Assembly (NCBI GenBank): GCA_003456455.1
Contig: DMRV01000048.1
Location: forward strand, 1-5,666
DNA: 5,666 bases
DNA from: Flavobacteriales bacterium
GTDB lineage: Bacteria > Bacteroidota > Bacteroidia > UBA10329
Reading direction: 5' to 3'
The notes under the pieces are model-generated. The model did no database searches and was not told the DNA's origin. It saw only the letters and a program-made list of their open reading frames with translations. A program made the translations under genes and the position numbers. Position 1 is the first letter of the stretch. Each line of letters opens with the position of its first letter. Positions 1 through 5,666 of the stretch are shown here, one piece after another.

Positions 1-1
1 T

Positions 2-1165
2 TCGTTGCAATTCTATTTCCGTGGGATTCATCATCGCCATCCGAAGGGAGTGGAGTTCAAGTGGATTTTAGAAGGATATGAAACCACCTGGAACCCAGCC
101 ACCGATGCGGAATATGTAAGCTATCCAAACCTTCCACCAGGCGATTTCACGTTTAGATTGCTTGCTTGCAATGATTCAGATGTCTGCTCTGAGCCCGTGG
201 AATTCAAGTTTGAAATTACACCACCTATTTGGCAGACGGTCTGGTTTTATGTTGCTCTAGGAATGGGATTGATGGTCATAACGTATGCTTACATCAAAAT
301 ACGTGAGCGAAGATTGCTCGAGGAAAAACGAATTCTGGAGGAAACGGTGACCGAGCGGACTAAAGAATTGCGCGAGCAAAAAGAAATTGTCGAAGGCCAG
401 AATAAACATATTATGGAAGGCATTGACTACGCCAAGAACATTCAAATGGCAGTACTCCCTTCTGAAGAAGATATGAAGGAAGCTTTTGACGACCATTTCG
501 TTTTCTATCGTCCGAAAGATACAGTTGGAGGTGATTTTTACTGGGTGTTTTCAGAAGGTGATGTGTCTTGGGCAGCCGCTGTAGACTGTACCGGGCATGG
601 AGTTGCTGGAGCTTTCATGAGTATGATTGGAACAGACCTTTTAAATCAGATTATCATTGAAAAGAAGATTGATAATCCAGCGGAGGTTCTTGCCGAAATG
701 GATAAGGGAATTAAGCTTGCCTTTGCTCAAAGCGCCAAGGAATTTGAAAGCGACCAGGGAATGGACGTGGTTCTTATTCGGATTGATTGCAAGAAAAAAG
801 TAGTTGATTTTGCTGGTGCTCAGCGGCCACTATTTATCATGCAAGATGGTGAGTTAATTCAACTGGAAGGAAATAAACTGTCTATCAGTTGTGCAGAGCA
901 ACGCAGAAATGAGGAGTTTGAAAACCACAGACATCACATTAAAGGGAACACGGTTGCATATTTATTTTCAGACGGAATTGTTGACCAATTTGGAGGGCCA
1001 AAAGGCAAGAAATTTATGGTGCGTAGGGTACGCGAATTCTTGGATGAAACCAAGCAGCTTTCCATCTTTGAGCAGTCGGTGCAGCTCACTAAAACGTTTG
1101 ATGATTGGAAGGGAGAAGACATCGAACAGATTGATGACGTGATGCTTTTGGGAATTCGACTTTAA
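2..1165 (+). CDS. Membrane sensor with Y_Y_Y domain and SpoIIE-type serine phosphatase domain (5' partial)
   Basis: The reading frame is open at the left edge, so the true start and most of the sensor lie outside the window; the TTG at 5 is not a credible start. Residues below are counted from that TTG. Residues 1-72 resemble the beta-sandwich Y_Y_Y domain (FKWILEGYETTW, then YPNLPPGDFTFRL) that usually follows a beta-propeller in Bacteroidota sensors. A membrane helix spans about 78-97 and a charged coiled coil about 100-135. The SpoIIE/PP2C-like phosphatase covers about 165-386, with likely metal-binding acidic residues in GGDFYW (D177), VDCTGHG (D194), GMDVVL (D254), FSDG (D323) and IDDVM (D377/D378). 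Predicted topology is a periplasmic sensor with a cytoplasmic phosphatase acting on phosphoserine or phosphothreonine of an unknown partner, often an anti-sigma-antagonist type protein in this family. The IGG-like motif seen in the next gene is replaced here by ISCAEQ. A propeller upstream is inferred, not seen. Confidence 0.88.
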   Translation, partial: SLQFYFRGIHHRHPKGVEFKWILEGYETTWNPATDAEYVSYPNLPPGDFTFRLLACNDSDVCSEPVEFKFEITPPIWQTVWFYVALGMGLMVITYAYIKIRERRLLEEKRILEETVTERTKELREQKEIVEGQNKHIMEGIDYAKNIQMAVLPSEEDMKEAFDDHFVFYRPKDTVGGDFYWVFSEGDVSWAAAVDCTGHGVAGAFMSMIGTDLLNQIIIEKKIDNPAEVLAEMDKGIKLAFAQSAKEFESDQGMDVVLIRIDCKKKVVDFAGAQRPLFIMQDGELIQLEGNKLSISCAEQRRNEEFENHRHHIKGNTVAYLFSDGIVDQFGGPKGKKFMVRRVREFLDETKQLSIFEQSVQLTKTFDDWKGEDIEQIDDVMLLGIRL

Positions 1166-1186
1166 CTTTAGGCGCAATTGTCAACC

Positions 1187-3544
1187 ATGCGCAGAACACT
1201 TTCATCCTTTGTATTTGCCCTGTTATTCTTGCTTGCATTTGGTGCAAACGCGCAGCAGACTCAGGTTGATAGCTTGAGTAAACTCTTAAACACCAAATTA
1301 AAAGAAGGTAGTCCGGCACGTGTTGACGTTTTGGTGGAGACAAGTGAATTATTGTTGCGCATCAATCCAAACCAATCGTTGGATTTGAGTAAAGAAGCGT
1401 TGCGGTTGAGCGTTATGATTGGCTACAATAACCGCATTAGCTCCATCTACAATAATACAGGAACTGCAAATCGGTTAAAGGGCGATTATGGAAAGGCACT
1501 GAGTTTTCACAACCGAGCATTGGAAAACGACCGAAAAAATGGCTCAAGGAAAGATGAGGCACTTTCCCTTAATAACATTGGAAACGTATTCCTTAAACAA
1601 GGTCAATACAGTAAAGCGGTTTCCAATTACAGTCAGTCGTTAAGCATTCGTCAGGACATTAATGATCAGGATGGTGTAGCAAGTTCATTGAACAATCTTG
1701 GGTTAGTTTACAAGAACCAAGGCGACCTTGATCGTGCCTTGGCTTATTATCAAAATGCGTTCAAAATATTTCAGCAAACGAGTGATAAAGTTGGTCTAGC
1801 CAATGCGCTTAACAACATCGGTATTGTGTACCGAGGTAACGGCAACCAAGAACGCGCACTCGAAAATTTCTTGACTGCTTTATCGGTTTTTCAAGAACTT
1901 GGAAACAAGGTAGGGGAGGCAAATACGCTCAACAATATTGGCAATATTTATTACCAGCAAGAGAAGTTTGATCAGGCGTTAGAGTTCTATCAAAATTCGT
2001 TGGCTATAAGCGATGAGTTGGGTGATAAGAACTCAATGGCAGGTAAGTACTCCAACATTGGTGGGGTTTATCTAGTAATGGGTGATAAAGAGAAGGCGCT
2101 TTTTAACACAGAAAAGGCGCTCGCATTACAAAAGAACATAGGTGATGATAAAGGACAGATAAGTACGCTAAACAACCTTGGTGCCTACTTTAAGGAAGTG
2201 GGTGATTTGGATAAGAGCCTTGCGTACTTTTTAGATGCCGAAAAGGTGCAAAATCGTATTGGGGACCACAGTTATAGTACAATCACGCTTACATCAATAG
2301 GTGAGATTTACACAGAGAAAAAGAAGCTAAATGTCGGCCTCGGCTACTTAACGCGAGCCTTGCGCGAATCGAAGAGATATGGTAGTACGGAAGATCAGAT
2401 TAGCGTGTTCGAGAAGCTTTCTCAAACGTATGCTGATGCAGGTGAATTCGAGCGTTCGTACGATTTTCAGCAGTTGGCAAAATCGGTTCGCGATAGTTTG
2501 GAGCGGGTGGTTAGCTCGCGTGAGTTGGCAGAAATGCAGGTAAAGTTTGAAACCGAACAAAAGCAACGTGAAATTGAACTGCTTGGAAAAGAAAAGGAAG
2601 TTCAAGACCTTAAACTGACCAAGCAAACGGCTGTGCGCAATATGATTATTGCGTTTGCTATTCTGGCGGTATTGCTGTTGGTTCTGATTTATGGTCGTTA
2701 TAGAACTAAGAAAAAGGCAAATGAGGAGTTAGGACGTAAGAATGAGGAGATTGAGCAACAAAAGAAAACCGTAGAAGAGAAGAATTCCGAGATTACTTCA
2801 AGCATTCAGTATGCCAAGCGAATCCAAGATGCAATCATGCCTTCTATGGATGAAATTCGGAGGGCCTTGCCAGAAAGCTTTGTTTTCTACCGCCCAAAAG
2901 CAATCGTAAGTGGCGATTTCTACTGGTTTTCAAAGCAAGGCAATACAAGCTTTATCGCTGCGGTCGATTGCACCGGTCATGGTGTTCCTGGTGCGTTTAT
3001 GAGCATGATTGGAAACGATCATCTCAATCAGATTGTTAATGTTGAAAGACGAACAAAGCCAGATGTGATTCTCAATCGCTTGCATCGGGAAATTCAGGCA
3101 ACACTAAAACAGAAGCATGGCGAAACCGACAACCATGACGGAATGGACATTGCTTTGTGCGCTATTAATCATGATGAGAAAAAGCTTTATTTCTCATCCG
3201 CCAATCGTTATTTATATCTAATTAGAAACGGAGAACTATCCGAAACTAAGGGCGACCACTTTAATATTGGTGGCATTATGCACGAAGATGTGAGACGCTA
3301 TGAATTACACGAATTCGACCTTCAAAAAGGCGATACCTTTTACTTCTTCTCGGATGGTGTTTCGGATCAATTCGGTGGAGAAAAGTCGAAGAAGTACGGT
3401 TATAAACGGCTGAAAGACTTGCTGATTAAAATCCATCAAAAACCAATGGACGACCAGAAAATTGAGTTTGAAAAAACCTTAGTCGATTGGATGGGAGACA
3501 ACAATCAAATCGATGATTTCCTATTAATCGGCATTCGTACTTGA
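1187..3544 (+). CDS. TPR-repeat membrane sensor with SpoIIE-type serine phosphatase domain
   Basis: Complete, 785 residues from ATG 1187. This start gives a clean signal peptide (MRR, hydrophobic core, ANA cleavage site after about residue 22); an in-frame TTG at 1178 adds only three residues. Residues 84-400 form TPR repeats with an exact 40-residue period, marked by N-N-[IL]-G or variants at 89, 129, 169, 209, 249, 289, 329 and 369. A coiled coil follows (about 440-480), then one membrane helix (about 486-502), a second coiled coil (about 508-545) and the phosphatase (about 565-785). Likely metal ligands lie in SGDFYW (D577), VDCTGHG (D594), GMDIAL (D654), FSDG (D723) and IDDFL (D776/D777). 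The TPR part should be periplasmic and bind a protein or peptide partner; the phosphatase is cytoplasmic. It starts 21 bases after the preceding phosphatase gene, with no room for its own promoter there, so an operon is likely. No kinase or anti-sigma partner is encoded in the window, so the substrate is unknown. Confidence 0.93.
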   Translation: MRRTLSSFVFALLFLLAFGANAQQTQVDSLSKLLNTKLKEGSPARVDVLVETSELLLRINPNQSLDLSKEALRLSVMIGYNNRISSIYNNTGTANRLKGDYGKALSFHNRALENDRKNGSRKDEALSLNNIGNVFLKQGQYSKAVSNYSQSLSIRQDINDQDGVASSLNNLGLVYKNQGDLDRALAYYQNAFKIFQQTSDKVGLANALNNIGIVYRGNGNQERALENFLTALSVFQELGNKVGEANTLNNIGNIYYQQEKFDQALEFYQNSLAISDELGDKNSMAGKYSNIGGVYLVMGDKEKALFNTEKALALQKNIGDDKGQISTLNNLGAYFKEVGDLDKSLAYFLDAEKVQNRIGDHSYSTITLTSIGEIYTEKKKLNVGLGYLTRALRESKRYGSTEDQISVFEKLSQTYADAGEFERSYDFQQLAKSVRDSLERVVSSRELAEMQVKFETEQKQREIELLGKEKEVQDLKLTKQTAVRNMIIAFAILAVLLLVLIYGRYRTKKKANEELGRKNEEIEQQKKTVEEKNSEITSSIQYAKRIQDAIMPSMDEIRRALPESFVFYRPKAIVSGDFYWFSKQGNTSFIAAVDCTGHGVPGAFMSMIGNDHLNQIVNVERRTKPDVILNRLHREIQATLKQKHGETDNHDGMDIALCAINHDEKKLYFSSANRYLYLIRNGELSETKGDHFNIGGIMHEDVRRYELHEFDLQKGDTFYFFSDGVSDQFGGEKSKKYGYKRLKDLLIKIHQKPMDDQKIEFEKTLVDWMGDNNQIDDFLLIGIRT
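1436..2386 (+). repeat. Tandem TPR-coding repeats, 120-nt period
   Basis: Within the TPR-phosphatase gene, about eight coding units repeat every 120 bases (40 residues). Each has an N-N-[IL]-G-x-x-[YF] helix A start, a G-[DNQ] turn and an A-L-x-[FY] helix B. The first and last units are degenerate (NNTG at residue 89, TSIG at 369). The units differ substantially at DNA level, so this is an old protein repeat, not a recent DNA amplification. The 40-residue period, longer than the canonical 34, is typical of the extended TPR class found in many signalling scaffolds. Confidence 0.85.
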
Positions 3545-4207
3545 TGGCTCTAAGCTCATCATTTTACGACTGACGTAACCAGAAAAATTGGTGTAAGCCT
3601 CTGAATCAAGGTCCCACTCAAAACGCTGCGAAAGTAGTTCGAGGTAATGAGCCATTTCCTTGGAATTGGCAGCATTGTTCAACTTTAAAACAGCATCTCC
3701 AAAATCAGAAGCGTTTCCTTTAAACAGATTGCGGATAATTCCGAATTTTTCATTCAACGGAATTCCAGAACGGAGGTCTGAAAGTGGCTCCTTATTAAAC
3801 TGACCCGCCAATATCTTCTTATCAGAAGCTTTGGTGTCTGCTTCATCTTTCCCAATTAAAGGTTCTTTCTTAGCCTTTGGTTTTTCGTCTGCTTTTGGCG
3901 TTTCCACAACGGGTTTTACTTCGGATAACGGTTCAGCAACTTTCTCAATTATGGGTTCTACCACCTTTTCTACCACTGGTTCTGGTTGTTTAACCGCTTC
4001 AATAATAGGTTTGGGGGTGGGAACTTCTTTTATAACAGGCGCTGCCTTCTGAGGTTTTGTTGTTGCTTTCTCTGATATGTTTTTAACAACATCGTAAAAG
4101 GTCCTAACCTCAGCCAGCAAAGCGTCTTTTGTTAATTCCGAAGGATTGTTTTCCAGTTCATTCACTTGCTCAACTATCTTATTCAACTTGTCCTTTAGGT
4201 TGCTCAT
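3524..4207 (-). CDS. Conserved-looking protein of unknown function with Pro/Val/Glu/Lys-rich linker
   Basis: 227 residues, ATG at 4207 (complement), stop TAA at 3524-3526. Three parts are visible. Residues 1-50 are charged and probably helical, rich in Lys, Glu and Asn. Residues about 51-135 are a low-complexity linker of short P-[VI]-[VI]-E-K-like units (for example PEPVVEKVVEPIIEKV), then a Lys/Glu/Asp-rich stretch, likely extended and disordered. Residues about 142-220 look folded: a DLRSGIPLNEKFGIIRNLF segment followed by alpha-helical sequence ending near SGYVSRKM. That segment resembles the [IL]-[NG]-[LI]-N-[DE]-[KR]-F-x-[FI]-[IF] motif I associate with uncharacterised Bacteroidota proteins; this is recognition from memory, not a search result. 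No signal peptide or membrane helix is seen, so it is likely cytoplasmic. Its last seven codons plus stop region overlap the 3' end of the convergent phosphatase gene. I assign no function. Confidence 0.85.
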   Translation of the reverse strand: MSNLKDKLNKIVEQVNELENNPSELTKDALLAEVRTFYDVVKNISEKATTKPQKAAPVIKEVPTPKPIIEAVKQPEPVVEKVVEPIIEKVAEPLSEVKPVVETPKADEKPKAKKEPLIGKDEADTKASDKKILAGQFNKEPLSDLRSGIPLNEKFGIIRNLFKGNASDFGDAVLKLNNAANSKEMAHYLELLSQRFEWDLDSEAYTNFSGYVSRKMMSLEPSSTNAD

Positions 4208-4226
4208 TTGTTAGGGATTTTTCCGG

Positions 4227-4255
4227 TTTAGGCTTTAACGCTTTTCTTAGTTTTG
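4227..4255 (+). promoter_or_regulatory. Candidate Bacteroidota promoter for thymidine kinase and murF
   Basis: TAGTTTTG at 4248-4255 matches the -7 consensus TAnnTTTG. The only -33 candidate at suitable spacing is TTTA at 4227-4230 (17 bases upstream), an imperfect match to TTTG/TTG. Transcription would begin near 4262, about 47 bases before the proposed kinase ATG at 4309. It is weaker than the opposing minus-strand candidate because of the poor -33 element. Confidence 0.4.
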
Positions 4256-4274
4256 TATTGCATCAGGGCACTTT

Positions 4275-4304
4275 CAAAAGTAATCATCAAAAGGCCCTCG
4301 CCAA
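4275..4304 (-). promoter_or_regulatory. Candidate Bacteroidota promoter for the minus-strand linker protein gene
   Basis: Read on the minus strand, TACTTTTG (4282-4275) fits the -7 consensus TAnnTTTG exactly, and a TTG (4304-4302) lies 19 bases upstream, inside the usual 17-23 spacing for the -33 element. Transcription would start near 4268 and give a leader of about 60 bases before the ATG at 4207. This is a motif match only; the start site is inferred. Confidence 0.5.
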
Positions 4305-4308
4305 GAGA

Positions 4309-4923
4309 ATGTTCTTAGAGAATTCAAGGAATAAATCAACAAAAAAGGGCTGGATAGAAGTAATCTGTGGCTCCATGTTTTCGGGCAAAACCGAAGAGCT
4401 TATTCGCAGACTGAAACGTGCGCAATTCGCTAGACAGAAAGTGGAAATTTTCAAACCCGCTGTTGATACTCGATATGATGAAACAGAGGTTGTTTCGCAC
4501 GATTCCAACGCCATTCAATCCACACCTGTTCCCAATTCTTCCAATATTCTGATTTTGGCGGATGATGTAGATGTGGTTGGAATTGATGAAGCGCAATTTT
4601 TTGACATGGGTTTGGTGGATGTGTGCAATCAGCTGGCAAATAGCGGCATCCGCGTCATAATTGCTGGACTCGACATGGATTATCTAGGTAAACCGTTTGG
4701 TCCCATTCCAAATTTGCTAGCCACAGCGGAGTATGTAACCAAGGTGCATGCTATTTGTATGCGCTGTGGCGAATTGGCTAATCACTCACATCGTTTTTCT
4801 GAAGAGGACAGTCTTGTAGCCTTGGGCGAAAAAGACAGTTACGAGCCGCTTTGCAGGGCTTGCTATAAGAAGGCTCTAGTTCATCATATGAAGGACAAAC
4901 CTTCTACCAAAGAAGAACCGTAA
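4309..4923 (+). CDS. tdk: Thymidine kinase (type II, TK1-like)
   Basis: Phosphorylates thymidine (and deoxyuridine) with ATP to dTMP in the cytoplasmic pyrimidine salvage pathway. 204 residues from ATG 4309, close to the usual 190-200 of bacterial TK1-type enzymes. Visible motifs are the P-loop GSMFSGKT (21-28), DTRYD (53-57), the Walker B/catalytic segment DEAQFF (93-98, with catalytic E94), the substrate loop AGLDMDYLGKPFGP (119-132), and a structural zinc site from CMRC (C150, C153) and CRAC (C182, C185). The frame stays open upstream to 4129, but that extension would overlap the 5' end of the divergent gene and lacks family similarity, so ATG 4309 is preferred. The first 13 residues (before GWIEVICG) are a short polar extension. 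Its stop codon abuts the next gene's ATG, so the two are almost certainly co-transcribed. All key residues are present, so the enzyme should be active. Confidence 0.96.
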   Translation: MFLENSRNKSTKKGWIEVICGSMFSGKTEELIRRLKRAQFARQKVEIFKPAVDTRYDETEVVSHDSNAIQSTPVPNSSNILILADDVDVVGIDEAQFFDMGLVDVCNQLANSGIRVIIAGLDMDYLGKPFGPIPNLLATAEYVTKVHAICMRCGELANHSHRFSEEDSLVALGEKDSYEPLCRACYKKALVHHMKDKPSTKEEP

Positions 4924-5666
4924 ATGGGCGAATTAGAGACATTGCGAGGCATTGCTTCGGTTCTCGAAGTTTCGTGTCCATTCGAATTTCAAGACGTTTT
5001 TATTCGAGAGCTGGCTATTGATAGCCGGAAGGTGGTTATGTCTGCACAGTCGTTGTTTTTTGCCATTTCAGGTGATAGGCATGACGGACATAACTTCATC
5101 GAACCTTTATATGAAAAGGGTGTCCGCGCTTTTGTGGTGAATAATGATTATGCCGCATCCGATAAATTGGATGATGCCTTCTTTATTCGCGTTGAAAACC
5201 CGCTTGTCGCATTGCAAACCGTGGCTGCTGCCAAACGTGCGCAATTCAATTATCCGCTTATCGGAGTTACGGGGAGCAACGGAAAGACCATCATTAAAGA
5301 ATGGCTTTATCAGCTGCTTAGTTCTAACTACAACATTGTCAGAAGTCCAAAGAGCTATAACTCTCAGGTCGGAGTTCCACTTTCGGTTTGGAGAATGAAA
5401 TCGGAGAACAATCTGGCTATAATTGAGGCTGGTATTTCTATGCCCGGAGAAATGGTAAAGCTGGAAGGGATTATTCGCCCAACCATTGGCATTTTTACAA
5501 ATTTGGGTCAGGCACACGATGAGAATTTCACAGATGGTAACCAGAAAGCGAGAGAGAAACTCGACCTTTTTCAGAATGTGGATACGCTCATTTATTGTAA
5601 GGATTACTTAATAATTCAGGAAGAATTAAATCAATATCCGTTTGCATCAAAGCCCAAGTTTTTTTC
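4924..5666 (+). CDS. murF: UDP-MurNAc-tripeptide:D-Ala-D-Ala ligase domain, probably of a bifunctional MurF/alanine racemase (3' partial)
   Basis: Starts at ATG 4924, directly after the thymidine kinase TAA, and runs off the right edge after 247 codons. The enzyme adds D-Ala-D-Ala to UDP-MurNAc-tripeptide in the cytoplasm, the last soluble step of the peptidoglycan precursor. Motifs: DSRK (33-36) and FFAISGDRHDGHNFI in the N-terminal substrate domain, the Mur ligase ATP loop GVTGSNGKT (114-122), RSPKSYNSQVGVPLS (140-154), EAGISMPGEM (168-177), TNLGQAHDENF (192-202), and K212 in the REKLDLF segment as a possible carbamylated lysine. The KTIIKEWLYQLL and SYNSQVGVPLS wording resembles the phylum's MurF-Alr fusion proteins more than stand-alone MurF, so a C-terminal pyridoxal-phosphate racemase domain is expected beyond the window; that half is inferred. 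There is no clear Shine-Dalgarno, only a purine-rich AAAGAAGAA at 4909-4917, so translation may depend on coupling to the kinase. Confidence 0.92.
   Translation, partial: MGELETLRGIASVLEVSCPFEFQDVFIRELAIDSRKVVMSAQSLFFAISGDRHDGHNFIEPLYEKGVRAFVVNNDYAASDKLDDAFFIRVENPLVALQTVAAAKRAQFNYPLIGVTGSNGKTIIKEWLYQLLSSNYNIVRSPKSYNSQVGVPLSVWRMKSENNLAIIEAGISMPGEMVKLEGIIRPTIGIFTNLGQAHDENFTDGNQKAREKLDLFQNVDTLIYCKDYLIIQEELNQYPFASKPKFF

Noticed and set aside
891..1177. Several 60-85-residue frames on both strands near the end of the first phosphatase gene
   Set aside because: All are alternative-frame shadows of the phosphatase domain, whose own frame carries the metal-binding motifs.
1178..1186. TTG as start of the TPR-phosphatase
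   Set aside because: It adds only three residues (M-S-T) ahead of an ATG that begins a standard signal peptide.
2348..2626. 92-residue minus-strand open frame
   Set aside because: Antisense to the end of the TPR region and the coiled coil; Phe/Leu-rich composition is the mirror of Lys/Glu codons.
3543..3560. Possible hairpin (GATGGC ... GCTCATC) after the TPR-phosphatase stop
   Set aside because: Short stem with a bulge, followed by only ATTTT, and inside the coding region of the minus-strand gene; too weak to call a terminator.
3831..4052. 73-residue plus-strand open frame rich in Ser, Thr, Phe and Gly
   Set aside because: It is the antisense shadow of the repetitive Pro/Val/Glu/Lys linker; its composition simply mirrors that low-complexity coding.
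4129..4308. Upstream extension of the thymidine kinase frame (60 extra codons)
   Set aside because: It overlaps the start of the divergent gene, covers the candidate promoters, has no thymidine kinase similarity, and would make the protein much longer than its family.
5107..5517. 136-residue minus-strand open frame
   Set aside because: It lies wholly inside the well-supported murF frame and shows no family motif.

Overview
The window looks like ordinary chromosomal DNA from a member of the Bacteroidota, probably a Flavobacteriia-type lineage. Four things suggest this: a Y_Y_Y-type sensor and a TPR sensor, each joined to a SpoIIE-type phosphatase domain; a MurF domain whose sequence matches the MurF-Alr fusion proteins common in that phylum; two good matches to the Bacteroidota promoter element TAnnTTTG; and weak or absent Shine-Dalgarno sequences. 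Base composition is moderately AT-rich by eye. I saw no mobile element, tRNA, rRNA or CRISPR.

Left part (2-3544, + strand): two SpoIIE/PP2C-like phosphatase genes lie in tandem, 21 bases apart, and are probably co-transcribed. The first is cut by the left edge and shows the end of a periplasmic Y_Y_Y domain, one membrane helix, a coiled coil and the phosphatase. The second is complete: signal peptide, an array of TPR repeats with an exact 40-residue period, coiled coil, membrane helix, second coiled coil, phosphatase. Both should pass a periplasmic signal through the membrane to a cytoplasmic serine/threonine phosphatase. Their substrate is not visible here.

Middle (3524-4207, - strand): a 227-residue protein of unknown function with a charged helical N-terminus, a Pro/Val/Glu/Lys-rich linker and a conserved-looking C-terminal domain. 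Its 3' end overlaps the 3' end of the TPR-phosphatase gene by 21 bases. Its 5' end faces thymidine kinase across a 101-base gap that holds two candidate promoters pointing at each other.

Right part (4309-5666, + strand): a complete type II thymidine kinase (dT salvage) is followed, with no intervening base, by a murF-type gene that runs off the right edge. That gene is probably the MurF half of a bifunctional MurF/alanine racemase (peptidoglycan precursor synthesis). The TAA/ATG abutment implies one transcript and probable translational coupling.

No clearly new system is present. The points most worth a second look are the tandem pair of phosphatases with different sensor heads, the face-to-face promoter arrangement, and the uncharacterised linker protein.
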